Origin: Macrolepiota albuminosa
Taxonomy: Eukaryota > Basidiomycota > Agaricomycetes > Agaricales > Agaricaceae
Reading direction: 5' to 3'
NCBI GenBank assembly: GCA_027475525.1
Contig: JAMWFC010000052.1
Span: 1-64,000 of the forward strand
Length of the DNA: 64,000 bases
This document shows, piece by piece, positions 35,462 through 46,871 of this stretch (the first letter of the stretch is position 1; every line of letters starts with the position of its first letter). Below the pieces are notes generated by a model. It did no database searches and had not been told where the DNA came from. It worked only from the letters and a program-made list of their open reading frames with translations. Both the position numbers and the translations under genes were made by a program.

Positions 35462-36050
35462 TGTCCTTGCTGCTTCTCAGGACAGGAGCGGGTTTATTGC
35501 TAGTGGAAGGCGGACTGCCTCCCTGGAACTGGATGAAGTTCCCGCAGCCTTTGACGACAATGAAATGGCAGAAGATGGACAACCAGCGGATCCGCTAGTA
35601 CTGCTGGCGGATAACCTTGAACCAACGGATGTAGTTGTTCCAGAAGATTTTGAAATCTCCTTCCCATCTATGATCATGGGTAATGTCTCACCATTAACAA
35701 TGATAGAGCGCAATCTGCGCTTGATTTAAATTGAAAGGCTCATGCAAGCCCTTTGGGAATTCATTGCAGAGAAATCATTCCTATATTCTCACATTGTCCA
35801 GGTCACCCCAAGCAAGAATGTGAAAACTCAAGCTTGCGCATCTCTTCAAAGAATCCAGGCCTCAATCCTGGTGAAGGCTTGTGCCTATGCACGATGCCGC
35901 AGTGCTCTGCTGCGACTGGGATCGGACCCCAGCATTCAGAGAAAGTATCCAGTTCTACAGAAAGCGGATTTGAATGCAAGCACAGCTATACGAGATCCCA
36001 ACATTCCTGGTTCATCAAGGATCAAGGTATCTTGGATATGGCACTCTAAT

Positions 36051-36204
36051 TCTGATGCAGAAAATGAATCTGCAACTATTTCTGAATGTGAGTCCTCTTG
36101 TTAACATTTCCGTTATCATTACATCCTTCTGATGCAGAAAATGAATCTGCAACTATTTCTGAATGTGAGTCCTCTTGTTAACATTTCCGTTATCACTACA
36201 TCCG
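36051..36204. repeat. 77-bp tandem duplication 5
   Basis: Starting TCTGATGCAG, copies at 36051 and 36128, differing at one internal base and the last base. Spans an exon end and intron start of the KDZ gene. Confidence 0.93.
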
Positions 36205-36511
36205 TTCGTGAACATATCTCTTCAGTTAATTGTGTTCATTATCTACATGCTAGAGCACAATGCAACAGATGGACAGAGGAATGTCAGCTTGTCACGAGTA
36301 AAATGGAGTGGACAGTTCGGTATTTCTTCAACCATGCAGATATTTGGTTGAAGCACGGTATGTCAGTGAAGAAAAGAGGTCTCCAGTCATATGCCCACAA
36401 AAAGGTGGCCATGTGGCAAGAATTGGCCTCGATGGCAATTGATAAATTTAGGCGGGTGCTTCCTGATTTTATTCCCCCCCAAACTGCAAGAGATCCGCTG
36501 TGAAAATGGTG

Positions 36512-36590
36512 GATGCAGAGACGGATTGATGTGACAGATGCAGAGACCGATTGATGTGACAGATGCAGAGACGGATTGAACTGATGGATG
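36512..36590 (+). repeat. 25-bp tandem repeat, three copies
   Basis: GATGCAGAGACGGATTGATG-type units start at 36512, 36537 and 36562. They lie just after the transposase stop and may be part of the element's 3' end. Confidence 0.8.
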
Positions 36591-36726
36591 CAGCTTGCTG
36601 CCATCAGCGGATGATCGGAACAGATTTGTGACAGTCATGTGCAATGGAATTGTTGAAAATCACTTTTGTTTACAAGGCACAAAAATCTGATACATAGCAG
36701 TATCTGCTTCTACAAGCAAGAGTGCA

Positions 36727-37160
36727 ATGGCGTCTACCTCTGTACCACACAATGTCATGTCCCAAGCTACTGTACTAGAAAATTTGCAAGAGGTTGTTGA
36801 CTACATTGAGTCACGCCTCATTGCAGCACTTTTCATATTTGGCAATCTTCCGCCAAGTCTTGAAGCAGAAGAGGCATGGATTATCCAGCATCTAGACAAG
36901 GAGTTGGTAAGATAACTTCAAAATGTATAAATATATTAGGATCTGACTGTGTGCCATAGAACTTTGTATTGTCATATCTGAGGGCTGCATCACTGAATAA
37001 TGTGGTCTGCAATGTCCCAGACATTATCAAAAGCATGAGCCAATTTTTCCCTCTCCAAAATCAGCAAACTTTGTCTACAGAGATCTTGGAGTTTGTTGCT
37101 GGCCATCAAGGTCTTATCAGAAATCTGTATGGCTGTGATTGGTGGAACCACATTGGCTGA
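36727..37160 (+). CDS. hypothetical two-exon gene, probably truncated
   Basis: Starts MASTSVPHNVMSQATVLENL. Exon 1 runs 36727-36906, then a GT...AG intron (36907-36960) and an exon continuing FVLSYLRAASLNNVVCNVPD, ending GCDWWNHIG at a TGA at 37158-37160. Beyond the stop the same frame stays open for a while (EDVQVLSNETLEHCLL), so the TGA may be a decayed Arg or Trp codon. It is largely helical, with no motif I recognise. Downstream at about 37290 a Helitron relic begins and may have cut the gene. Function unknown. Confidence 0.4.
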
Positions 37161-37289
37161 GAGGATGTTCAGGTCTTAAGCAATGAAACGCTGGAGCATT
37201 GCCTTCTCGTACATCAGCAAGGCTTCCACTCTCTTGAAAGCTTCTTGGCATGCAACCGCTGGCCGCCCATGACATTGCCATCTGATGGA

Positions 37290-40200
37290 TTGGTGTCCGT
37301 CCCAGCACCAGACGATTTGCTCTGTGTGTTACTCTGAGATAGCTATCAAGACTATTTTGTTGTACATCACTAAATATGTTATGAAGCCCACTCTCAAAAC
37401 ATGCACTGCATTTGAGGTGGTTGCTTTAATATTCACTAAACATGCAAATATATTGAATGGTTCACTTAATTGTCAAGAGAAAACCTACATGCTAATAACC
37501 AAGATAGCTAATATTCTTGGCACTAAAATGAAAATGAGATTGCCAATGATTTGCATGTATCTCTTAAATAATCCTAATCATGATACTGACTATAATTTCT
37601 CAAATTTGTATTGGCCTACTTTTATTTGAGAGGCCAGATGTCCTTGGGCAGACAATGCTGCTGACCAGTTACATGACAAGTTTTCTGATAAGTTGGCAAT
37701 AATTAAGAAATAAGGACAAGTGATAGGGCTATCGTCCATATTTGATTATATTTTCTGAGGACCATAGTTGGACCAAATGACTTTGTATGAGTAGTTGTTG
37801 AGATGTAAGAGAGTCAAGTTGATGAACAGAACACATAATATATTGGTCAATAATATATCATTTAATGTAAGAAAAAATATGCAGAGTTCAGTGGTTATTA
37901 AATTTTCAACTTGTCATCTGCTTTCCAATATTCATGGTACTTATGTGTATCCTCCCTTATATAGGCATGTCTCTAGTTTAGTAGGCAGGTCTTTATCTAG
38001 AAAAAATCAAGGGGATAGAGAGCACTACTATGCAATCATGTTAATGCTTTTTAAACCTTAGCATACAGGAAATGACCTTAAAAATACTGGAGAAACATGA
38101 GATTCAGCTTTTGAATCTACAACTTTCAATAAGTGTCAACTCACATTGCTCAAGAACATGAACATATAATATGAGTGCTTAGATGTGGTGACACCTTTTA
38201 TGCTCAGCTGAAGAGTAGAGGTGTATATCTTACTAATTCAACACTGACCAGAGATGAACTATCTGACATGATGCAGTGGGACAAAACTGAAGACTTTGAG
38301 GACATAGACAATGTAATTGCAGGTGTTGATGAAGAAGCATCCACTATATTTGGCAAGAAAGAATTAAAACATAGGTTTGATATGCTGCAAATGTCAGCAA
38401 CTATGGAAAATCTGAGCTGGAGAGATCTTATAATGGACTAGGTGTTTCCTCAAATCAACATTGTTAAACCTATGAATAAAGAATGTAACTTATTTTACTG
38501 GAACGCTGTTGTTACAGCAAAGCAAGATGAGGTGCTGAACAGCCAAAATTCTAATATACCTGCATGTAGTGGTAAGTTATCAGGCAGCATACCAGAACTA
38601 CTAGGCCATGTTAACATAGTAGATTGAATGTATTTTCAGAAAATATATGTAGACAATAAATAGAAACCTACTATTGCTATTATATCTTCAGACTACAGGC
38701 TAAACAAAGACCAGCCAAGAATATTCTACATTGTGGGTAATTATGCAATGTCATATATGTCTGAGCAACTTAAATTGTATATGAGAAGAATAGGGGGCAC
38801 CAAAAAAACCCAGGTGCTCCAAGCTCTCATCAAGTATTTTGAAGCTAGAGAAGAGGCATATCATCTGGCTGTGGTTGCACCTACCAGCACTGCTGCATTG
38901 CTTATAGATGGTTCAACATATCATTTGATGTTCAGCATTAACAACATGGTTGGTGTATCGAAGAAACAATTTACTTAAATTAAAACTCATTTACTAGGTA
39001 TCAATTACATGTTTTTCAATAAAGCATCTATGTTATCATGTCAAGACTTATACAAGATCTCTGCAAGACTGGCTCAGCTGTCCAGTAAACTAAATATCTC
39101 TTTTAGAGATATGAACATGGTATTGGCAGGTGATTTTGCTCAGTTACCCCCTGTTGCTAGGCATGAAAGATTGGCATTATATAGTAGAACTGTAGGTTTA
39201 AATACCAAAATGTTGAAGGATCAGGAGTTTGCCATAAACAAGGCTGTATAGTATCAGGTAATGACCATTGTCATCTTACATAACAACATGAGGCAGAAAA
39301 CCCAGTCTATGGAGGATACAGCTTTGCATACTATGCTCAAAAATATAAGGTATAGAGCATGCACCAAAGAAGACATGAAGTTTTTCATGAGCAGATCATT
39401 GGCCATTTCTAATAGTTGCCTATCTATATCCAACAAACAGTTTAGAAACATTTCTATAATCACCGCACAAAATGTAGACAAAGACGCTATTAACATTATA
39501 GAAAGTACTCAATTTGCAAGCAAGACCCATCAAGAACTAGTGTATTTCTACAGCAAAGATATTTTATCTTTCAGAGATGATAATGAACAAAAAAACCGTT
39601 TGTCTAACTACACACACTCTAAAGAAACCACAAGATTTCCTACAGCTATACAGCATGCATTGTGGAACCAACCTCTGTTTTCTTGCAGTGTTCAAGTCAT
39701 GGTGATAGAACCCCATACAGGCTAGGTGCATCAACAGCAGGCTTGACATCAGCTCTGAATACCTTGCCATACTTGTTTCAAACTTGGTGCATGCAATTTA
39801 GCCATTTTAAGCCATTCCTGATGGCCACACATGGCAAGTAACATACCCAATCAGTGATAGCACCAATAGCAGCTGAAATAACAAGTAATAGCGGACATCA
39901 CGCCATTGGCAAGCATTGACAGATGGCATCACTTAGGCAGCATGTGATATTGCTAGCTGGTGGCAGTGCTTACAAGTAGGAATGATAGTATTTCTCTGTG
40001 ACTGATAGCCTGGCATTTCATCTTGGCACCTGATGCTACTTAGCACCTTCTCTCTACTTAGACAGACAGTATTCTTGTTAACTTCTCAATATTTAGTTTA
40101 ATGCATGGCAACTACTTACATTCTTTTCAGTTTGCTGCCCCTTGGCAATGCTTAGTCACTTAGCAATGGTGAACTTATTTTTACTATAAATATTTATCAT

Positions 40201-41870
40201 TGTCATTAGTTAGAACAAAACAGAGTACCCCAGTTTACACCCTTCAGTTCACTTCACAGTCCAGATTTCTTTTGAGCTGACTAAGTTCATAGTCACCAAC
40301 TGTCTGAACATTCCTAGCCTGCTTGCTGCAGTTATGCTTATGGAACCTATGTGCCTTGCACATATGGTAGACATCATGCAGCTTAGTTGTCACTAAGCCT
40401 CTAGTCTTTTTTGTCATGTCTCTTTGCTACATTTACTTGTATTCATCTCTCTACTTCTTTTAGGCACATTTTGTCTTTGGTGCACCTTCCTTACTGCACA
40501 CCCTTGCCGACTACCATTGCCAGCTTTCACCAAATCTTGCTATTTAACTTATTTTCTGACTTGTTCTCTGAAAACTGCCTGGGACTCCCTCAATCTTAGC
40601 ATGCCCAACACATTGTTACACAAGTCAGTAGCCGTAAATCATATCTGCTACTGATCTACTTTTGAGCATCATCAACAAGAAAGCTATTATTGTGTGTAGG
40701 CTTGCCTATTATAATCAAAAACAATGCAGCTACAGAATTATGCATTATCAATGGACAGGAAGGTTTTGTATATAGCTGGAAAAGTTACATCAGATTGGCT
40801 GGACAGATTATGCTAGACAATAATCCTCCGCAAAGAGTCAAAATCAATGGACTTCTCAAAAATGCAATTCTAATTATACATACAAGTGTGCATCTTAAAT
40901 GTCAACTTTTTAGCAACAACAGCATATCTCTGTCTCGATCACAAGTAGAGATATTGGTAAACTATGCAATGATGGATTATGCAAGTGAAGGAAGGACTAG
41001 ACCTTACAATCTGGTAGACTTAACCAAGTGTCAATCACACCAAGCCTACTATACTGCACTATCTTGCAATGCTACAGCTGCAGAGATGCTCACAAAATAC
41101 AAGGCAAAGCAAGTAGGGTAAGGCACAGGGAATTTTGTGACTTGGAACTGCTTGATGAAATAATCAAAGTTAGATATATGAACCAGCTTCCTAAAAGGTT
41201 TGTCAATTTGCCTAGACACTCCAATCTAATTTATTTATTTAGACAATGCAAACAAAAAGGTTTCATGCCCTCTAACTCTCATATAGCCTTACATTGGAGT
41301 GACAAGGACCCTTACAATAATGCACTGTTTCCAGATATCAAATGGCAGTTTGCTAGTGAAGATAGACATATTAAGCTACTGCAGTCTCCTAAAAGCAGAT
41401 TTATTCCAGCTAAAGGCACTCAGCCCATAGTGCATCCTCAATCAATACCCAGCAAAATAAATCAAAACCATGACAATGGTTCATCCAACTTGAAAAATTT
41501 AAAAAGTGTTATAAGCAGTGAACAGGAATCAAATATGGGCAGATGTGGAGGACTAGTAGGAACTCAGTGAAATGCCAACAGTTGTGCATACAATGTGGTG
41601 ATAACTGTATTGTACAATATGTGGCAAGATGATATGTCACTATGGTCAATGAATTTCTGATTGTTTGGGACCTCAATCATATGAAACATGGAAAGCCACT
41701 TCTTATCAACTACAAAAGTAAAATCACACTGGAAACTGCAAGAGAGGATTTGAAAAATTATATAAATAATTGCAGTCCAACAAACTTTTTGTATGGTGAA
41801 CTAACAAGTATTCATGCTGTGATCAGAGAGTTGCTTACATACAGGTGAAATGTATACACATCATATATGC
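37290..41870 (+). pseudogene. Helitron-type Pif1 helicase relic with C-terminal protease-like domain
   Basis: Helitrons are rolling-circle transposons. The relic starts inside the helicase-like N-terminal region (YITKYVMKPTLKTCTAFEVV; GTKMKMRLPMICMYLLNN; then GDREHYYAIMLMLFKP). The Pif1 helicase follows: P-loop as RIGGTKKTQVLQAL (canonical GGTGKT, so altered), MNMVLAGDFAQLPPVARHER, ILHNNMRQKTQ. A 921-bp insertion (39700-40620) splits it. It resumes with LPIIIKNNAATELCIINGQE and SLSRSQVEILVNYAMMDYAS, then after a shift near 41110 REFCDLELLDEIIKVRY. The end (NSCAYNVVITVLYNMW and the frame 41642-41848) resembles the cysteine-protease-like tail of these proteins. No HUH Rep motif remains. Confidence 0.75.
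39700..40620 (+). mobile_element. probable solo LTR inserted in the Helitron helicase
   Basis: A 921-bp non-coding insert starting TGGTGATAGAACC and ending CATTGTTACA, with identical CAAGTCA on both sides (39693-39699 and 40621-40627). Removing the insert and one repeat copy brings the helicase frame back into register (…FSCSVQV to …KLLLCVGLP), apart from one stop. TG...CA ends and an internal ACTATAAATATTTAT fit an LTR. A 7-bp duplication is slightly long, but the real duplication may be the inner 5-6 bases. No second copy in this window. Confidence 0.65.
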
Positions 41871-42329
41871 TTCTGATGGCAGTGGCCCAACAAATGGCAG
41901 TGTCTAATATTTATCCCTATTTGAAATTTGGTCAATAACCTTTTTCCCATTGCTAGTAGTCACACTAGTATTTTCTTCCTATCATAAGTCCTGAGACTTC
42001 AAAGTCAATAATGTTAAATAGTAGTTGAAACTTTAAATTGCCAGAAATAACCTGAGTTAAAAGGATAGCCTGAGTCCCAAAATTGACCAATGATGTTAAA
42101 AATGCCCTGGTCTAATGATGTGCTCAACCAGAGTAAAAAAAAAGCCTATCAACACAGGGCAAGCAGAAGGATGCTTTGCAGGCATCAACAATACTGTTCC
42201 AAGTGTATGTCCTAAAAGGAGCTAGAGTAAGCAAAATTTCATTTCATTTCCTAGTTTTTAGCTTTGAAGCTTCCTGTGAATCATATGTTATGGAGCTGCT
42301 TTAGCAGACCTTGCACATAGAAGCTGAGG
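41871..42329. other. no recognisable feature
   Basis: AT-rich, no long open frame, no repeat I can relate to others. It may contain the unrecognised 3' end of the Helitron or of the integrase fragment that follows on the - strand. Confidence 0.5.
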
Positions 42330-42745
42330 TGGAGAATTGTTTTTCAATGTTTGCATTGCTAGGCATCATCAACAATAGTGATGCTAGTAACTATGGGATG
42401 AATGCTGAGGACATCATTTAGACATGACCTTAGAGTCATGGTCACTCACAATTGAGCTATAAAGGCCATTCACTATCTTGTATATATAGATATATCCAGG
42501 ACAGCTGTGAGGTAGTCATAGTTATATGCACTAATATAAAATATACCAAGATTATGATACAACAGATGATTACCCACAGGTAGTTATAACCTTTGAATTT
42601 GAAGAATGACCTAATAAAGTCTATTCCAATAGAATCCCAAGGCTTAGTAGGTATAGGCAGAGAATGGAGCTTTCCTACCAGCCACTGTTTACTTTCCTTG
42701 GCTTGTTGGCCATGACTTACAGATATTACAAAATGTCTGAGCGTC
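42330..42745 (-). pseudogene. Ty3/gypsy integrase fragment
   Basis: Read on the - strand from about 42745: FCNICKSW, then after a shift VGKLHSLPIPTKPWDSIG, IDFIRSFFKFKGYNYLWVII, and further on IVSDHDSK. These match, in order, the integrase of the chromovirus at 19400-19720 (GKLHSLPIPTKPWDSIE, GYNYLWVVIC, IVSDQDAK). It is therefore a second, much older relic of a related element. There are stops and shifts throughout. Confidence 0.7.
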
Positions 42746-43029
42746 AGCCACTTTTATGGGCCACCAATACCAACATCGTAGCAGCGCATGTGTGCGCCAG
42801 TCCCCGACTCTTACATACATGTTTCTTTTTCTTTTATTACTTTTTATTTTATTACTTGTATGTATGTACTCTTCTCTTCATTCGTTTTTTATTTTCTTTA
42901 TTTATTATTTCATTATTATTATACATGGTTATACATTATTGTAAGCTGAGGCTACAGGCAACGCCGGGAGCCCAGCAAGAGATAAGGCAGGTGACTAGCA
43001 CGCATTCTGTTCTTTCCTTTTATTTTACG

Positions 43030-43183
43030 GGTAGACTCCAATTTGATAGATAGTCAATATGAGACACAATAACTTCTTTACTTTCAGATTTCATTGCTTG
43101 CCTTCAGGTAGACTCCAATTTGATAGATAGTCAATATGAGACACAATAACTTCTTTACTTTCAGATTTCATTGCTTGCCTTCA
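43030..43183. repeat. exact 77-bp tandem duplication 6
   Basis: Copies at 43030 and 43107, identical, starting GGTAGACTCC. Confidence 0.95.
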
Positions 43184-43268
43184 TATTCGAGCAATTTCGA
43201 TATTCAGATATAGATATGATAATAATAAATGATATGATATGAAAACATATATTAAGTGGTACAATATA

Positions 43269-43422
43269 TGTAATATATATTATATTATTATATAATAAAA
43301 TAAATAAATAAAATAAAATCTGTTTGAAAAAAACATATAGTGTATTGTAATATATATTATATTATTATATAATAAAATAAATAAATAAAATAAAATCTGT
43401 TTGAAAAAAACATATAGTGTAT
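43269..43422. repeat. exact 77-bp tandem duplication 7
   Basis: Copies at 43269 and 43346, identical, starting TGTAATATATATT. Confidence 0.95.
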
Positions 43423-43547
43423 TGTAATCATGAAAATGAAAGTTAACTTACCTATGAAAAGAAAGTAATACTACCTATTGATGTGTCATTATTGTTTTGT
43501 GTTGTAATATATGCAAACTTGTAATAAAATGAGTTCGAAGTAAACTT

Positions 43548-43701
43548 GAAGAGTAAATGAAGATTTACAATGATTTTCGAAGCTGTGTTGAAAATATGGT
43601 GTTGAGTTACGTGGCTGGAAACGAGAAGAGTAAATGAAGACTTACAATGATTTTCGAAGCTGTGTTGAAAATATGGTGTTGAGTTATGTGGCTGGAAACG
43701 A
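43548..43701. repeat. 77-bp tandem duplication 8
   Basis: Copies at 43548 and 43625, starting GAAGAGTAAATGAAG, with two C/T differences. Confidence 0.93.
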
Positions 43702-45635
43702 CGTGCTTGACAATGATATTTTCTGCCATTCAGCTGTATGAATCGTCCAAATATGCATAAGTAAATGCTTCATCAAGGTATTGATTGTCATCGCTATGAT
43801 ATACGTGAAAGGCAGTGACTAATCGTTGGTTCATATCAAATCCTTTTAGGGTGAAGTGTCATGTGCACAGGTCATGATAAGTATAAGAGCTGACATTAAA
43901 AAGATACAATATGTAAAAAAAAAGCGCTAATATAAAGTAAAATAGAAAAACTCACCAAAATACTAAATTTTTGATGTTATAACTACTTAAAACGTCGAGG
44001 TACCATCTAGTGACAATAGTGAACCCAACGTCTGCAATTTCTCTCATTCATCTTCCGTGGAAGGAGTAGGGAGACGTATGCAGGCACCAACACTGTATAT
44101 CATCAATGTGTGGAAGTTCAGACATGGATGTTGTGTGAAGACATTGTTCAACGTTATACACCAAAAAAAAGTAAACGTATATGAAGTGATGTTGAGAGGA
44201 AATATCAACCGCATATGGTTATTTTTGTATAAGTGAGTGAGTGTTCACTAAAGTCATACTTAATGTCACTGAACATCTTGGTTGTTTTAGCAGGTTGGTA
44301 TATATAAGGCTTCATTGCATAGTTGTTCAAGTAATACAACGGTTTTTCCATGGTCGCATTTGCAGAAAAGATTTGTTTCAAGCCGCATAGATCCATAGAT
44401 TGAACAGGCTGAAGTCATACTTACATTGTACTAATTGTCAGAATTTTACCTATCAAAGCATTCTAGCTTGCAACAAGTAGTAATAAGTACCAAGTTGAAC
44501 CATAGTGATTGATAGTGTTTGCTTCCAGTAGATGTTCATTGAGTGAGTACATGACAACATAGACTGACAGTACCAGTTTGTTCTAGCAGAAGAAGCGATG
44601 AGCATATAGCATTCTCAGAGTTGTGCAGTAACATAACCTATGAGCAAGCTAGCAGTAAGATAGTTTGAAATCAAAAATTTTAAGAAAAGACAGGAAGGAA
44701 AGAAAGAGACGTATGTATTACGTATAATGATGATCATTCTATACAATATAATAATAATAATAAAATCATTATGTAATTGTTTGTAGGACAAACACTTATG
44801 TAATCATTCATGAGGACAAACACTTACATAATAATTGGTCAAAAGACAACATCATATATTATTAAGTCAGAATATTGTTTCAAACTTTATATACGTGATC
44901 TATATTTCATATTATTGCATCACAATTCCATGGTTATATTGTCTTTCATCATCATCTATACTCGAGACTCCTGGACAACACTAAGGTTCTTATTGACTTT
45001 ATTCTCAGTAGCTACGATTGTACACATGTGAGCATAAAGCATATATATCAGCTGTGCCATTTTCATCAACGAACAACATAATGATGTTCTAGAGTTCAAG
45101 AGATATTGCCTGTTTCATCCTGTGAGCGTTCTAGCCATCCCTAGGTCAACATTCAACATTCACCTCTCATCAACCCCATGTTTAAGTATACAGTGGCTTG
45201 TGCTGCTGTCTGTGACCTTGCCATTGGCTGATGCACTTGTATGTATATTTCTAGGCACTTCTCTGGCTTTAGCTGTAGGTGCCTCTGTCTTTGTCTCTGT
45301 TTCTAGTACAACAAGCAGAATAGATGCTGAGAAAAAAACTTGAAAGAGTTGGAGAAAGGTGCTTGTGTCTGTGCCTGTTTTCTTGTTCTTGTCATCAAAA
45401 CTAAAGTCAAAGCAAAACTTGACGCATCTATCAAAGTCAAAGCCTCATTCTGATGCTCACACTCAGAGTCATGTTCATGTCATGTGAAGATCACGAATAA
45501 ACAGATGGGCCATATCATTGACAATAGATCATCCAGTCCTTTATCACATGAATCAAAATACTTGATCATTTCTTGATAAAGCATACACAGCATGTTTTTG
45601 TAAGTGACTATAGATATTCTTGTTATAAGGATAAC

Positions 45636-45789
45636 TGTTGTTGTATTCCAGTCTGCTATGCTAATCCAGTCATTCAAGATGTACAATTCAATGCTATTAT
45701 ATCAAGATTTGGTGTTGTTGTATTCCAGTCTGCTATGCTAATCCAGTCATTCAAGATGTACAATTCAATGCTATTATATCAAGATTTGG
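45636..45789. repeat. exact 77-bp tandem duplication 9
   Basis: Copies at 45636 and 45713, identical, starting TGTTGTTGTATTCC. Confidence 0.95.
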
Positions 45790-46671
45790 GAATGCCATAG
45801 CACTCTTTCATGTTGGAGTCCATATTATGGAAAGAGCGGCTTCCATCATAATTAGTCTGTACAGCTTCTGTTATAATTAGTTTGTATAGGCATGTTAGAC
45901 CTTGTCATTGTTTTTTTTTTTTTTTTTTTTTTTTTGGAGTAGCATTTGGTGTTAGACCTTTCTTGTTATTGTAGTAGTACCATCATCATCATCTCAATCA
46001 TCACTTTCTGACAAGTATGTGTCCATCAGACATTTATTAACTCTTGGCAGTGGGACTCTAGTGCAATCGGCATTAGCTATTATTATTTAGTTTAAATGTG
46101 ATGTTACTTACCTATTTTTTGTACTAGAGTCGTCAACTGTTCATTCTTCATTTTCACTTTGTTGATAGCTGCATCTGATAAGTAAGGCTGTAATATCAGT
46201 ATGTCGGTAGAAAATTTAATATTGAGAATGGTGCTTGCCTGCATTATCGACGGCTTTTTCTGCACAAACTAAAAGGCTGTACACTGTGTAAATAATCAAT
46301 CAAGGTCATATCTAAAAGAAGCAATAAATAAGATTGTCACATACATCTTTTATTTTTCATTGTGGCACGATACTTTTCTGTCATAGACTTTAGCTCCATC
46401 TTCATATCTCTGTTAATTGAAGATGAGGAGTTGGCTGGTGTAAAAGATTGTTGGTTCTGATTTGTATTCATGAGAGGAGATGTGAGTCGCAAATGGAGTG
46501 TTGAGATGTGTTTTAATAGTGGTTGCCTCATGTCAGTGATTGAGATATGTTTGTACATTGTACCGGTATATTATATATGAGATTGATGGTGATAATGTCA
46601 ATTGAATTAGGTTACTAGTATACTAAGGAGTATTTTTCAACTTTATTTATAAAAATAGCAATCACAGAAAA

Positions 46672-46871
46672 GGTAATAGATGTACTTAATAGTCTGAGAA
46701 GTTCAAGTTCATGCCATATGTTCAGTCCTGAGTTAGAAGAAGGTACTAGATATACTGAATAGTCTGAGAAGTTTATGTCATCTGATTAGCCTTGAGTTAG
46801 AATATAGATAGAAGAGGTAATGGACGTACTGAATAATTTGAGAAGGTTATGTCACTTTGTCAGCCTTGAGT
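46672..46871 (+). repeat. degenerate tandem repeat, three copies of ~70 bp
   Basis: Three successive units share GTACTGAATAGTCTGAGAAG and a following TCAGCCTTGAGTTAGAA-like end (near 46680-46735, 46742-46800, 46815-46871). The copies differ at many positions, so this is an old repeat and not one of the exact 77-bp duplications. Confidence 0.6.

Larger units (their letters stand above)
32895..36503 (+). pseudogene. KDZ transposase with CxC2-type cysteine cluster, decayed
   Basis: KDZ transposases are DDE-type enzymes that cut and paste their element. An acidic lead (AAFPDDDNFAHLDNNPMV) ends at an intron (33058-33117). The next exon has the cysteine cluster: CLAC, CHDC, IFCRRCFRRMHDSNPFH, with TGA at two expected Arg/Leu codons. 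Then come LDNFCLTNLECKASAYQYWQ, LAIFCPTCLQPGVNLPFNW, ACTWHGCFAPNSV, LLLVYDIACQWCVKF (first catalytic Asp region) and AGHLAGEIIESL (Glu region). The C-terminal part (AQCNRWTEECQLVTSKMEWT) ends at 36503. An intron at about 36172-36233 joins SE to FNCVHYL. Two exact or near-exact 77-bp duplications (35308, 36051) and several stops disturb it. Start codon not identified. Confidence 0.85.
42746..46670. other. AT-rich stretch without a supported gene
   Basis: Contains pyrimidine-rich and A/T runs (42826-42945, 43250-43420), a run of 28 T (45910-45937) and four exact or near-exact 77-bp duplications listed separately. The short frames at 44205-44396 (-), 45122-45343 (+) and 46337-46558 (-) have no family I recognise. 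A motif ACAAACRCTTATGTAATCAT near 44786 recurs near 51172. Confidence 0.5.

Noticed and set aside
42664..43053. 129-residue open frame on the + strand
   Set aside because: Its first part is the antisense of an integrase fragment and its second part is a run of Phe, Tyr and Leu from T-rich sequence.
44205..44396. 63-residue frame on the - strand as a gene
   Set aside because: No conserved motif, no splice context, and AT-rich surroundings where such frames arise by chance.
45122..45343. Small hydrophobic open frame
   Set aside because: Short, no neighbours or family; composition fits a chance frame.
45910..45937. Run of 28 T as a polyA tail of a retroposed gene on the - strand
   Set aside because: No gene-like sequence precedes it on that strand and there is no visible target duplication.
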